Below, piece by piece: positions 41,539 to 50,627 of a stretch of DNA of 64,000 nucleotides. Source of the stretch: Streptomyces sp. NBC_01296 (GTDB lineage Bacteria > Actinomycetota > Actinomycetes > Streptomycetales > Streptomycetaceae); contig NZ_CP130720.1 in assembly GCF_035984415.1 (NCBI RefSeq), forward strand, positions 7,812,001 to 7,876,000, in the 5' to 3' direction. The notes beneath the pieces are model-generated. The model saw nothing but the letters and a program-made list of their open reading frames with translations. It was not told the origin of the DNA and did not search any database. How positions within the stretch are numbered: position 1 is the first letter of the stretch; the number at the start of each line of letters is the position of its first letter. The translations under genes and the position numbers were made by a program.

Positions 41539-44342
41539 GCCCCGTACAGGAGGGGACGACCTTCGACGCGCTGCGCACCCAGCTGCAGGAGGCCGCCACG
41601 GCCTTCGCCGACGGCCCCGACGCCCTGGAGGGCATCCTCCTCGGCATCGTCGACGACGTCGACCGCGCGGTACGCGAACCGCTCGAGGTCTTCCCCGTCT
41701 GCCACCACTCGCCGGCCTCGGCGGTCGCGATGGCGCGGCGGCTGCGGGAGAAGCAGCCGAAAGTCGTCTACCTGGAGCTGTGCGAGGACATGGCGCCGCT
41801 CCTGACCGAGCTGCGCAACTGCCGGCTCCCGGTGGCGGTGCAGGCGTTCGCGAGCGAGGTGGACGGCTTCCCCGCCGCATGGGCACCGCTGTCGGTCGTC
41901 GCACCGATCACCGAGGCGTCGGCCGAGTACCAGGCCATCGCCTACGCGCTGGACACGCCGGGCGTCGAGCTGGTCCTCGTCGACCGCTCCTCGGACCACG
42001 TGTTCCAGTGGCAGGCGGCCGGGGAGCGGTCCGCGGCCGAGCCGGCCGAGCCGGCCGATCCGGACGCGCCGCCGGCCGACGAGGAGGCCGCGCTGCACGG
42101 CGATGCCGTCGGTGTGGAGATCGGCGACCTGCGCCCGCGCTTCGCCGAACTGGAGGAGCACCTGCTGCACCACGGCCGCGTGCGGCACTGGTCGGAGTGG
42201 TGGCACCAGTACGTCGAACTGCCCCTCGGCGACAGCGACCACGACACGTACCGGCAGGTCATGCTGCTGATCGGCAGCCTGTTCCGGCGGCTCGCGCCCG
42301 GGGACCCGGGGCGGGTCCGCGTGGACGAGGACCGCGAGCGCCACATGTGGACCAGGATGCGCGCACACCTCGCCGCGACGGGCACCGATCCCGCGGACTG
42401 CCTCTACGTCTGCGGCGCGTTCCACGCGGCCAGCCGCGTCGCCGAGTTCGGCGTCGAAGGCACCGACACTTTCGAGATCAGCCCGCCCAGTGCGAGCACG
42501 TGGCAGTACGGACTCATCCCGTCCAGCCATGCCGCGATCGAGGCGCAGTTCGGCCTCGCCGCCGGCTCCGTGTCGATCGCGGCCACCCAGTGGGCGAAGA
42601 ACCTCAAGCGGACGCGGGTCCAGCCGTTCCGGCTCGCGGGGCAGACGGGCGCGAAGAAGGCGGCGAAGCCGCGGAAGTCGGCCCCCGCCCCGGCGGCGCA
42701 GGATGCGGCCGGCACGGCCGCCGACATGCTCTCCGGATTCCTGCAGCGTCCGCCCGTACTCGACCGCCTGGACGAGGCCGAACTCCTGGGCTGGTCGGTG
42801 GAGATCGTGCGCGCCGCGCGCCGCAACGGCTACCTCGCCTCGACCGCCGACGCCATCGCCGTGTTCGAGACGTCGATCCTGCTGGCCGGGATGCGCGACC
42901 GGGCCAAGCCCACCCCGTACGACTTCCAGGACGCGGCGATCACCTGCATCGAGAAGGACCGGGTGCCGGGCCGGCGCGACGTACGCCGCCTCGTCGAGAT
43001 CATGATGGGCGGCGACCGGATCGGCCAGGTCGGCTACGAGGCGCTGCCGCCGCTCGCGCGTGACGTGCACGACCGGCTCGCACCGCTGGGCCTGGCGCTC
43101 CAGCAGCGCGGTGTGCAGCGGGCCTTGCTGGACATGGCCTCCCGTCCCGAGCTGGAGAAGTGCTCCGACGTCCTGTGGATGCTGCGGCACCTGATGCCGC
43201 ACGGCGCGGCACGGCCGATCATGGGCGAGCGGCGGCTCGGTGAACGGCCGATCCAGGAGTCGTGGGACCTCGCCCTGGGCACCCACCAGAGGGCCCTCAT
43301 CGAGCTCGGCTACGAGGGCGTCAGCATCGAGCAGGTCCTCGAGCAGCGCCTGCGGCGCACCGCGTACGGGCCGCAAGCCACCACGGCGACGGTCCTGCAG
43401 GCCGTCGAGGACGCGACGCTGTACCTGCGCAGCCGCCGCCTCGCCGACGAACTGGGCACACGCGCCCTGGAGGTGCTGGCGACCGAGCGCAGCGTCGACG
43501 GCGCACCGGAGGTGCTGCGGCGGGTGCGGCGGCTGCTGGGCCACTACCGGACCAGTGAACCGGTGCTGCCGGCGTGGATCGAGTCGTTCGTCAAGACGGG
43601 CTACGCGCACTACTGCACCCTGCTGCCGACGGCGTTCACCGACGAGGACGCGACGGTCCGCCAGGTCGCGGCGATGCTGGGCTTCCTGTTCAGCATGGAG
43701 AGCCTGGCGCTGTCGCTGGGCTGCGACCGGACCCAGCTGGAGCTGGCCTTCGCGCAGTCGCATCCGCAGGAGCCCTCCAAGGTGGCGCTGCTGTGGGCGG
43801 CTCAGGTGCACCTCGGGCAGCTCTCCCGTACGGAGTTGCGGGCGCGGTGCGACGGCCTGCTGGGCAACCCCCTGGTGGTGCCCGCCTATCCGCGCTACCT
43901 GAGCGGATTCCTGCAGGCGCTGGAGCCGGTGCCGCAGCTGGCCGACTTCGTGGTGGAGGCGGTGTCGAACGCGTTCGCGCGGCTGCCGGACCCGGTGCTG
44001 CTGCCGTGGCTGCCGACCCTGATCACCACCCTGCGTTCCGGTGGCGCCGAGCTGGCCCCGCTGCTGATCCGGGAGGCCGGGCGGATCTTCCCCGGCCGGC
44101 TCGCGGCACTGGACACCTGGATCCCGCCGTGGCAGGACCGCCCGCAGGCACCCCCGCCGCCGCCCCGCGCCAGGACCGCCGCACTGCTCACCACCCACCC
44201 CGAGCCGTGCAACGCCCTGGCGGCGCTGCTGGGCTGCGAAGCCTCCTGGCCCGCGCAGGCCCCCACCTCGACAGGAGCAATCCTGACCACCCGGCACCCG
44301 ACGACCGCCCTGGCCCTGGAGGCACTCCTGATCCGGATGTAG
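41535..44342 (+). CDS. DUF5682-like protein with TIKI/EreA/ChaN-type N-terminus
   Basis: 935 aa. The N-terminus has VFPVCHHSPASAVAMARRLREKQPKVVYLELCEDM, with the His-His-Ser start and LELCED strand that I associate with DUF5682 and the wider EreA/ChaN/TIKI fold (haem-binding or hydrolase-like). A matching C-terminal half of that domain is CLYVCGAFHAASRVAEFG. The remaining 550 residues are helical repeats (DALEVL-type; GYASTADAIAVFETSILLAGMRDRAKPTPYDFQDAAITCIE). It is always described next to MoxR, VWA and SWIM partners in such clusters. It may be the effector or the substrate scaffold. It ends three bases before a convergent lipoprotein gene. Confidence 0.8.
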   Translation: MSPVQEGTTFDALRTQLQEAATAFADGPDALEGILLGIVDDVDRAVREPLEVFPVCHHSPASAVAMARRLREKQPKVVYLELCEDMAPLLTELRNCRLPVAVQAFASEVDGFPAAWAPLSVVAPITEASAEYQAIAYALDTPGVELVLVDRSSDHVFQWQAAGERSAAEPAEPADPDAPPADEEAALHGDAVGVEIGDLRPRFAELEEHLLHHGRVRHWSEWWHQYVELPLGDSDHDTYRQVMLLIGSLFRRLAPGDPGRVRVDEDRERHMWTRMRAHLAATGTDPADCLYVCGAFHAASRVAEFGVEGTDTFEISPPSASTWQYGLIPSSHAAIEAQFGLAAGSVSIAATQWAKNLKRTRVQPFRLAGQTGAKKAAKPRKSAPAPAAQDAAGTAADMLSGFLQRPPVLDRLDEAELLGWSVEIVRAARRNGYLASTADAIAVFETSILLAGMRDRAKPTPYDFQDAAITCIEKDRVPGRRDVRRLVEIMMGGDRIGQVGYEALPPLARDVHDRLAPLGLALQQRGVQRALLDMASRPELEKCSDVLWMLRHLMPHGAARPIMGERRLGERPIQESWDLALGTHQRALIELGYEGVSIEQVLEQRLRRTAYGPQATTATVLQAVEDATLYLRSRRLADELGTRALEVLATERSVDGAPEVLRRVRRLLGHYRTSEPVLPAWIESFVKTGYAHYCTLLPTAFTDEDATVRQVAAMLGFLFSMESLALSLGCDRTQLELAFAQSHPQEPSKVALLWAAQVHLGQLSRTELRARCDGLLGNPLVVPAYPRYLSGFLQALEPVPQLADFVVEAVSNAFARLPDPVLLPWLPTLITTLRSGGAELAPLLIREAGRIFPGRLAALDTWIPPWQDRPQAPPPPPRARTAALLTTHPEPCNALAALLGCEASWPAQAPTSTGAILTTRHPTTALALEALLIRM

Positions 44343-44345
44343 GCG

Positions 44346-44885
44346 TCAGCGGTAGTCGTCGGGGTGGCCCTGCATCCAGACGTTGATCTTGTCGCGGGTG
44401 CTGATCAGCAGGGTCTGGTGCTGCTTCAGGTTCTCGAAGGAGCGGTCCCCGGCGAGCTCCGCGTCGAGCTTCTCGATCAGGGCGATCGGCTCGGGGAAGT
44501 GGCCGGGGCCCTTCGGGTCGGCCTTCATCGCCGCGTCCATGCGGTGCAGTTCGTCATAGACCCGTCCGAGGAAGTAGGCGCAGTTCCCCGGGGTGCACGA
44601 TTCGCCCAGGGTGGCCTGGAGTCCCGCGAAGGCGTCCCGGACCAGGCTCACCGGCTCGGAGCTCTGGGCCGACGGCGTACGGGACGCCGGGGGCGCGGCC
44701 GGCGCCGAACCGGTGGGCGCCGCAGAGCCCGAGGCGCTCGGGGCCGCCGCGGGTGCGCTGCTCGGGGCGGACGAGCCGCCGGGCGACGCGCTGCCCTTCG
44801 AGCTCGTCCCGCAGGAGACGCTGAGCGCCGCCAAGGCCACGGCGACGACCGCGGCACCTCGCATCGTGGATATGGGCATGGCCAT
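44346..44885 (-). CDS. Ala/Ser/Pro-rich lipoprotein
   Basis: 179 aa. It begins MAMPISTMRGAAVVAVALAALSVSCGTSSKG, a signal peptide with a Cys at a lipobox-like site (LSVSC), then a low-complexity Ser/Ala/Pro/Gly tether to about residue 85, then a helical domain VSLVRDAFAGLQATLGESCTPGNCAYFLGRVYDELHRMDAAMKADPKGPGHFPEPIALIEKLDAELAG...TLLISTRDKINVWMQGHPDDYR. The Cys pair ESCTPGNC may form a disulfide. Function unknown. ATG 44885 has GGGGGAAG upstream; an ATG at 44897 has no site. Confidence 0.8.
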   Translation of the reverse strand: MAMPISTMRGAAVVAVALAALSVSCGTSSKGSASPGGSSAPSSAPAAAPSASGSAAPTGSAPAAPPASRTPSAQSSEPVSLVRDAFAGLQATLGESCTPGNCAYFLGRVYDELHRMDAAMKADPKGPGHFPEPIALIEKLDAELAGDRSFENLKQHQTLLISTRDKINVWMQGHPDDYR

Positions 44886-45073
44886 GACTTCCCCCATGAT
44901 CGTTGAGTCGCCCGACTCTACTGGGCGGCAAGGGCTGACTGGGCACGACAGCCCACTGCCCTCCCCGAAGACCGGTCCGCGGTGATCCGCGTGCCCGGCA
45001 CGCGCGGCGCACGTGCGGGTGACGGTTCGGGCTGGTGGAATGGCTTCTTCGGCTGCCGGGCCGGGGAGGTGTC

Positions 45074-46279
45074 TTGTCGGAGCATGACGGGAGGTCCGCC
45101 GGGCCCCCGGGGGAGTACGAGGCGCTGCTCGCGCGGCTCCGGACGATGGAAGCCGCGGCCGAGCAGATCGGGACGCGTCTCGACGAGACCACCACGTGCG
45201 AGGAACTGGCCGGCTTCCTGTTCCGCAACCTGTGCGACGCGGTCGCGGTGGAGCTGCGGGCCGAGCACGGCGGGCTGAACCGGGTGGCCGAGGCCGGGGC
45301 CGTGGGACTGCTGACGGCTCCGGCCGACGGGTCGCCCTCCGTACGCGCCATGGACGGCGGACACCCCCTCTCCGAGTGGGTGGTGCTCTCCCAGGGCGCC
45401 CGCGCACACCTGGTCTCGGTTCCGCTGCTGGCCCGCGACCGGGTCTACGGCGCGGTGCTCGCCGTACGCGCCCGGGGCGGATTCAGCGACCAGGAGGCGG
45501 CGACGATCCACTTCACGGCCCGCCTGGCGGCAGTGCACCTCGGCCATGCCCGGGAGCTGGCCGCCACCGAGGACACCGCGATGAACCTGCAGCGCGCGCT
45601 GGTGTCGGAGCCGGGCCGCCCGCACCCGAATCTGGAGATGGCCAGCCGCTATCTGCCGGTGGGCTCCAGGGCCCTGGTGGGCGGGGACTGGTTCGAGACG
45701 GTCCGGCTCCACTTCGGCCGCACCCTGCTGGTGGTCGGGGACGTGATGGGCCACGGGCTCGACGCCGCCGTGGACATGAACGCGTACCGCTCCACGCTGC
45801 GCGACGTGGCCTCCACGGACCTCGCCCCGCACCGTGTGCTGCGCCAGCTGGACGCCCTGGTCGCCGAGGATCCCGCCCGCCGGCCGGCCACCTGCCTGCT
45901 GGTACGGATGGACCCCACGCGCGGCGTCGCGGACTTCGCCAGCGCCGGCCACCTGCCGCCCGCGATCTTCGGCGCGGACAGCTCGGCGGCCCTGGTCGAC
46001 GTCCCGGTGGGTCCGCCGCTGGGCACCGGGGTCGGCGGCTACGAGGGCGTCACGCGGGCGATCACCACCGAGGAGACCCTGCTGATGTTCACCGACGGGC
46101 TGGTGGAACGGCGCGGCGAGGACATCGACGTGTCGCTGGCCCGGCTGGCCGGACTGCGGCTGCCGGTGGGTGCGGCGGTGGAGGAACTGGTGGACGCCGT
46201 GGTGGCGGGCCTGGACGCCCGCCACGCCGAGGACGACGTCGCGGTACTCGCGGCCCGCATCCGCCGCCGCAGACCGTGA
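45074..46279 (+). CDS. GAF-domain SpoIIE-type PP2C phosphatase
   Basis: About 401 aa. A GAF domain (TTTCEELAGFLFRNLCDAVAVELRAEHGGLNRVAEAG...VSVPLLARDRVYGAVLAVRARGGFSDQE) precedes a PP2C/SpoIIE domain with metal sites VGGDWFETVRLHFG, VVGDVMGHGLDAAVDMNAYRS, FASAGHLPP and MFTDGLVERRGEDID...HAEDDVAVLAARI. This type usually acts on anti-anti-sigma factors; no partner is adjacent. TTG 45074 has GGGGAGG four to five bases upstream; GTG 45035 is an alternative without a site. Confidence 0.85.
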   Translation: MSEHDGRSAGPPGEYEALLARLRTMEAAAEQIGTRLDETTTCEELAGFLFRNLCDAVAVELRAEHGGLNRVAEAGAVGLLTAPADGSPSVRAMDGGHPLSEWVVLSQGARAHLVSVPLLARDRVYGAVLAVRARGGFSDQEAATIHFTARLAAVHLGHARELAATEDTAMNLQRALVSEPGRPHPNLEMASRYLPVGSRALVGGDWFETVRLHFGRTLLVVGDVMGHGLDAAVDMNAYRSTLRDVASTDLAPHRVLRQLDALVAEDPARRPATCLLVRMDPTRGVADFASAGHLPPAIFGADSSAALVDVPVGPPLGTGVGGYEGVTRAITTEETLLMFTDGLVERRGEDIDVSLARLAGLRLPVGAAVEELVDAVVAGLDARHAEDDVAVLAARIRRRRP

Positions 46280-46303
46280 GCCCCACGAACGCTGCGTCCC
46301 CTC

Positions 46304-46532
46304 CGCCCGGCGGCTCGTCGACGACCTTCGCGGCGACGCCGGAGCGGACCGCGGGCTCCGGGTGCTCTGCGAGCCGGGCCCTGACCTCAGCGGGCACGGA
46401 CGAGTTGGCGGCCAGGGAGCGCGCGGAGCCGAGCGCGATGATCTCCTCGATCAGCCCCCCGACAGGTCCTGAGGCGATCCCGGTCGCCCATGTCAGCACG
46501 TCCTGCACCGGACCGTCGCCCTCGGCGGACAC
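46304..46532 (-). pseudogene. fragment of a leucine-rich-repeat-variant (LRV) protein
   Basis: The minus strand encodes about 76 meaningful residues, including LIEEIIALGSARSLAANSSVPAEVRARLAEHPEPAVRSGVAAKVVDEPPGG. The LAANSSVPAEVRARLAEHPEPAVRSGVA period matches the LRV/armadillo-like repeat found in large actinobacterial repeat proteins (LAxNPxxPxxxLxxLAxxPDPAVRxxVA). Reading then runs into antisense sequence of the phosphatase gene without a stop. It looks like the remnant of a longer gene, trapped between the phosphatase and kdpD. Confidence 0.5.
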
Positions 46533-46561
46533 CTACGGCGTGCACCGGCTGCCGGTCACCC

Positions 46562-49105
46562 TTACGTGACCACCGACGCCGGCAGCTCCGGCGCGGCCGG
46601 CGGGGTGTCCCCGGCCGTGGGCAGGGTGAGCACCATCGTGAGCCCGCCGCCCGGGGTGTCCTCCGCGGTCAGCGTGCCGCCGATGGCCTCCGTGAAACCG
46701 CGGGCGACCGCGAGCCCGAGGCCCACCCCGGCTCCGCGCGGGGCGTCCCCGTGCCGCTGGAACGGCTCGAAGATCCGGTCCTTCGCCTCGTCCGGCACCC
46801 CCGGGCCGCGGTCCACGACCCGCAACTCGACCCGGTCGAGCAGGGAACTGGCGGCCACGTGCACGGGCCGGCCGTGCGGGCTGTACTTGACGGCGTTCTC
46901 GACCACGTTGGCCACGACCCGTTCGAGCAGCCCGCGGTCGACCGCGACCATGGGCAGGGTCTCCGGAATGTCCAGCTCGACGCTGTCGTCCGGTACGCCG
47001 CCCAGCGCCATCGGGACGACCTCGTCGAGGTCGGTCTCCCGGATCAGCGGAACGACCGAGCCCGTGTTCAGGCGGGACATGTCCAGGAGATTGCCGATCA
47101 GCGCGGCCAGCCGGTCGGCGCCCTCCTCGATGCCCCCCAGCAGCTCGGCCCTGTCCTCCTCGGACCATTCGACGTCGTCGGAACGGAGCGAGGTGACCGA
47201 CGCCTTGATCCCGGCGAGCGGCGTGCGCAGGTCGTGGCTGACGGCGGCCAGCAGGGCCGTGCGGATCCGGTTGCCCTCGGCGAGTTCACGGGCCCTGCCC
47301 GCCTCGTCGACCAGGCGCTGGCGGTCGAGTACGACGGCTGCCTGCGCGGCGAACGCACCGAGCACCCGCCGGTCCTCGGCCGGCAGGACCCGCCCGGACA
47401 GCGCCAGGGCCATGTTCTCCCCGATCGGCATGTCCACGTCGGCGTCCTCGGGACGGCTGACCGGATCGGTGCCGATGGTGGCGGCCGTCGTCCACGGCGC
47501 GAGCTCGTCGGCGCGCTCCAGCAGGGCCACGGACCGCATCGCGAACGTCTCGCGCAGCCGCTCCAGCAGGGCGTCGAGCGAGTCCTCGCCGCGCAGGATG
47601 CTGCCGGCGAGGAAGGACAGGATCTCGGACTCCGCGCGCAGCCGGGCGGCCTGGTGGGTGCGGCGCGCGGCCAGGTCCACGACGGAGGCCACCGACACCG
47701 CAACCCCGACGAAGATCGAGATGGCGACGATGTTGCGGGGGTCGGAGATCGTGAGCTGGTAGAGCGGCGGCGTGAAGAAGTAGTTCAGCAGCAGGGAGCC
47801 GAACGCGGCCGAGGCGAGGGCCGGGAGCAGCCCGCCCAGCAGCGCGGCGGCGACGGTGAACGTCAGGAAGAGCAGCATGTCGTTGGCGAGCCCGAGCTCG
47901 GGCACGACTTCGTGCAGCAGCAGCGTCAGCAGCGCCGGGCCGACGACGCCCGTCAGCCAGCCCCAGATCAGCCGCGAGCGGCCCAGCCGCGCACCGCGCG
48001 CGACCGGCAGGCTGCGCCCCCGGGCCGCGGCGTCGTGCGTGACCATGTGGACGTCGAGGTCGGGGCCCGACTCCACGGCCACCGTGGCGCTGACCCCGGG
48101 CCCGAACACGTACTGCCAGGGCCGGCGGCGGCTGACGCCGAGGACGATCTGCGTGGCGTTGACGCCCCGGGCGAACTCCAGCAGGGCGTGCGGGACGTCG
48201 TCGCCTATGACGTGGTGGAAGGTGCCGCCGAGGTCCTCGACCAGGGTGCGCTGGGCGGCGAGTTCCTTGGGGGAGGCCGAGGAGAGGCCGTCGCTGGCCG
48301 CGATGTAGACGGCGAGGACCTCACCGCCCGCGCCCTTCTCCGCGAGCCGGGCGGCCCGCCGGATCAGCGTGCGCCCCTCCGGCCCGCCGGTGAGGCCCAC
48401 GACGATGCGCTCGCGGGCTTGCCAGGTGGAGCGGATGTTGTGCTCGCCCCGGTACTCCTGGAGGTACTCGTCCACCCGGTCGGCCACCCACAGCAGCGCG
48501 AGCTCGCGCAGCGCGGTGAGGTTGCCGGGTCGGAAGTAGTTCGACAGGGCGGCGTCGACCCGGTCGGGCTTGTAGATGTTGCCGTGGGCCATCCGCCGGC
48601 GCAGTGCCTGCGGGGACATGTCGACGAGCTCGATCTGGTCCGCGCGCCGGACGACCTCATCGGGAACGGTCTCGCGCTGCCGGACGCCGGTGATGGACTC
48701 CACCACGTCGCCGAGCGACTCCAGGTGCTGGATGTTGACCGTGGTGACGACGTCGATGCCCGCCTGCAGCAGCTCCTCGACGTCCTGCCAGCGCTTCGCG
48801 TTGCGCGAGCCGGGGACATTGGTGTGCGCGAGCTCGTCCACGAGGGCGACCGCGGGCCGGCGCGCCAGCAGGGCGTCCACGTCCATCTCCGTGAACGTGC
48901 TGTCGCGGTAGGCGATCTCCCTTCGCGGAGTCATCTCGAGGCCGTGCAGCATCACCTCCGTACGCGGCCGGTTGTGGTGCTCGAGGAAGCCGACGACGCA
49001 GTCGGTGCCGCGCTCGATCCTGCGGTGCGCCTCGGACAGCATGGCGTACGTCTTGCCGACGCCCGGTGCCGAGCCGAGGTAGATCCGGAGCTTTCCGCGT
49101 CTCAT
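46562..49105 (-). CDS. kdpD: KdpD potassium-sensing histidine kinase
   Basis: 847 aa. N-terminal KdpD domain with Walker A-like GSAPGVGKTYAMLSEAHRR and DELAHTNVPGSRNAKRWQDVEELLQAGIDVVTTVNIQHLESL; a Usp-like domain (about 235-360, RIVVGLTGGPEG...IYIAASDG); four membrane helices of the DUF4118 region (about 380-480, VGPALLTLLLHEVVPELGLANDMLLFLTFTVAAALLGGLLPALASAAFGSLLLNYFF); a GAF-like part; then the kinase with His in AAVSHDLRTPLAGIKASV and ATPase boxes NVVENAVKYSPHGRP, VVDRGPGVPDEAKDRIFEPF, GAGVGLGLAVARGF. It autophosphorylates under K+ limitation and passes phosphate to KdpE, encoded 52 bp upstream. Confidence 0.96.
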   Translation of the reverse strand: MRRGKLRIYLGSAPGVGKTYAMLSEAHRRIERGTDCVVGFLEHHNRPRTEVMLHGLEMTPRREIAYRDSTFTEMDVDALLARRPAVALVDELAHTNVPGSRNAKRWQDVEELLQAGIDVVTTVNIQHLESLGDVVESITGVRQRETVPDEVVRRADQIELVDMSPQALRRRMAHGNIYKPDRVDAALSNYFRPGNLTALRELALLWVADRVDEYLQEYRGEHNIRSTWQARERIVVGLTGGPEGRTLIRRAARLAEKGAGGEVLAVYIAASDGLSSASPKELAAQRTLVEDLGGTFHHVIGDDVPHALLEFARGVNATQIVLGVSRRRPWQYVFGPGVSATVAVESGPDLDVHMVTHDAAARGRSLPVARGARLGRSRLIWGWLTGVVGPALLTLLLHEVVPELGLANDMLLFLTFTVAAALLGGLLPALASAAFGSLLLNYFFTPPLYQLTISDPRNIVAISIFVGVAVSVASVVDLAARRTHQAARLRAESEILSFLAGSILRGEDSLDALLERLRETFAMRSVALLERADELAPWTTAATIGTDPVSRPEDADVDMPIGENMALALSGRVLPAEDRRVLGAFAAQAAVVLDRQRLVDEAGRARELAEGNRIRTALLAAVSHDLRTPLAGIKASVTSLRSDDVEWSEEDRAELLGGIEEGADRLAALIGNLLDMSRLNTGSVVPLIRETDLDEVVPMALGGVPDDSVELDIPETLPMVAVDRGLLERVVANVVENAVKYSPHGRPVHVAASSLLDRVELRVVDRGPGVPDEAKDRIFEPFQRHGDAPRGAGVGLGLAVARGFTEAIGGTLTAEDTPGGGLTMVLTLPTAGDTPPAAPELPASVVT

Positions 49106-49157
49106 CTGGTGCCGACTTCTCGTTCCGCTCGATGTGCTGTGTCTGTCCGACTGACTG

Positions 49158-49841
49158 TCAGGGTTCGAAGCGGTAGCCCATCCCCGGTTCGGTGATCAGG
49201 TACCGGGGATGGGAGGGGTCCGCTTCCAGCTTGCGCCGCAGCTGGGCCATGTACACGCGAAGGTAGTTGGTGTGCCCGGCGTACGTCGGCCCCCACACCT
49301 CCAGCAGCAGCTTGCGCTGGGAGACGAGATGACCGGGACGGGCGATCAGCAGCTCCAGCAGGTGCCATTCGGTCGGGGTCAGCCGGACCGTGCGTGCGCC
49401 GCGCACCACCTTGCGGGCCGCGAGATCGACGGTGAACCCGTCGGTCGTGATCCCGGACGGGCCGGCGGGGGAGGCGGGGTCCTCCTGCCGCCGGGTCGCG
49501 GCCCGCAGGCGGGCCAGCAGCTCGTCCATGCTGAACGGCTTGGTCACGTAGTCGTCCGCGCCGGCGTCCAAGGCGCGGATCTTCTCCTCGGAGGTGTGGC
49601 GCGCGGACAGCACCAGGATCGGCACCCGGCTCCAGCCGCGTACGCTCCTGATCACCTCCACGCCGTCCATGTCCGGCAGGCCGAGGTCCAGGAGGATGAC
49701 GTCCGGCCTGCGGTCGGCGGCGAGCCGGAGGGCCGAGCGGCCGTCACCGGCCTCTGCCACGTCGAACTTGCGCGCCTGAAGATTGATCTTCAGTGCACGA
49801 ACGAGCTGGGGATCGTCCTCCACCACGAGCACCCGGGTCAT
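49158..49841 (-). CDS. kdpE: KdpE response regulator
   Basis: 227 aa OmpR/PhoB-type regulator. Receiver: VLVVEDDPQLVRALKINL with the acidic pocket, phosphoacceptor Asp in DVILLDLGLPDMDG, Thr/Ser in VLSARHTSEEK, Lys in DDYVTKPFSMDELLAR. The winged-helix domain has VRLTPTEWHLLELLIARPGHLVSQRKLLLEVWGPTYAGHTNYLRVYMAQLRRKLE and ends in GMGYRFEP. It activates kdp on phosphorylation by KdpD. ATG 49841 is chosen because longer frames run into the hairpin after kdpC. E comes before D here. Confidence 0.96.
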   Translation of the reverse strand: MTRVLVVEDDPQLVRALKINLQARKFDVAEAGDGRSALRLAADRRPDVILLDLGLPDMDGVEVIRSVRGWSRVPILVLSARHTSEEKIRALDAGADDYVTKPFSMDELLARLRAATRRQEDPASPAGPSGITTDGFTVDLAARKVVRGARTVRLTPTEWHLLELLIARPGHLVSQRKLLLEVWGPTYAGHTNYLRVYMAQLRRKLEADPSHPRYLITEPGMGYRFEP

Positions 49842-49878
49842 GGGGCATACGGCCTTTCTTCGTTGCGGGCGGACAAGG

Positions 49879-49915
49879 ATCCGGTGGGGCGCGGAGCTTC
49901 CGCGCCCCACCGGAT
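49879..49915 (-). terminator. 17-bp hairpin between kdpC and kdpE
   Basis: A perfect 17-bp inverted repeat (49879-49895 with 49899-49915, loop GCT) separates the structural and regulatory genes. It may end or attenuate the kdpFABC message so that kdpED is made at a lower level. Confidence 0.85.
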
Positions 49916-49941
49916 TCCCGCCCGGGGGACCAGGACGGCCA

Positions 49942-50619
49942 TCAGCTCTTGGTCAGGGCCTTGAGCGCGGTGTTCAGCTCCAGGACGTTGACGCGGGGCT
50001 CGCCCATGAAGCCGAGGGTGCGGCCGGTGGTGTTGTCCTTGACGAGCTTCTCGACCTGCTTGACGTCGAGGCCGTTCTGCTCCGCGACCCGGGGGACCTG
50101 GATCTTCGCGTACTGCGGGGAGATGTTCGGGTCGAGGCCGGAGCCGGAGGAGGTGACGGCATCGGCCGGCACGTCCGTGGGCCGGACCTTGTACGTCGCC
50201 GTGGAGTTGTCCGCGATCACGGCGTCCTTGGCGTCGGTGACCAGCTTGACCAGATCCGGGTTGTCGCCGGACTTGTTGGTGGCGCCGGAGAGGATCAGGG
50301 AGTACTGCTGGTTGACGCTGTTGGAGCCGAGGCCGTTGGAGGGGCGCGGCTGGAACCACTTCAGGTCCGGCCTGGCGGCCTCCTCGGGGTCGTCGGGGTT
50401 CTGCTTGGGCAGGTTGTAGGTCTGGCCGATGAGGGACGATCCGACGACCTGCCCGTTCTCGTCCTTGATCTCGGAACCGTTGGCCTTGTCGCCGAACGCG
50501 ACCTGGGCGATGCCGGTGACGGCGAGCGGGTAGATGACCCCGCACAGGACCGTCAGGACCAGCAGGGCGCGCAGGCCCGCGCCGATGAGCCGTGCGGTGT
50601 TGCCGACAGAGTTGTTCAT
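49942..50619 (-). CDS. kdpC: KdpC subunit of the K+-transporting ATPase
   Basis: 225 aa. One N-terminal membrane helix (LRALLVLTVLCGVIYPLAVTGIAQVAF), then an extracytoplasmic domain with the family segments GSSLIGQTYNLPKQNPDDPEEAARPDLKWFQPRPS, VRPTDVPADAVTSSGSGLDPNISPQYAKIQVPRVA and the C-terminal TLGFMGEPRVNVLELNTALK. KdpC stabilises the KdpFABC complex and helps ATP binding by KdpB. It lies 8 bp after kdpB. Confidence 0.97.
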   Translation of the reverse strand: MNNSVGNTARLIGAGLRALLVLTVLCGVIYPLAVTGIAQVAFGDKANGSEIKDENGQVVGSSLIGQTYNLPKQNPDDPEEAARPDLKWFQPRPSNGLGSNSVNQQYSLILSGATNKSGDNPDLVKLVTDAKDAVIADNSTATYKVRPTDVPADAVTSSGSGLDPNISPQYAKIQVPRVAEQNGLDVKQVEKLVKDNTTGRTLGFMGEPRVNVLELNTALKALTKS

Positions 50620-50627
50620 GGCGGGTA

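Noticed and set aside
46533..47168. Minus-strand frame beside the kdpD 3' end
   Set aside because: Lies inside kdpD in another frame, Gly/Arg-rich, no support.
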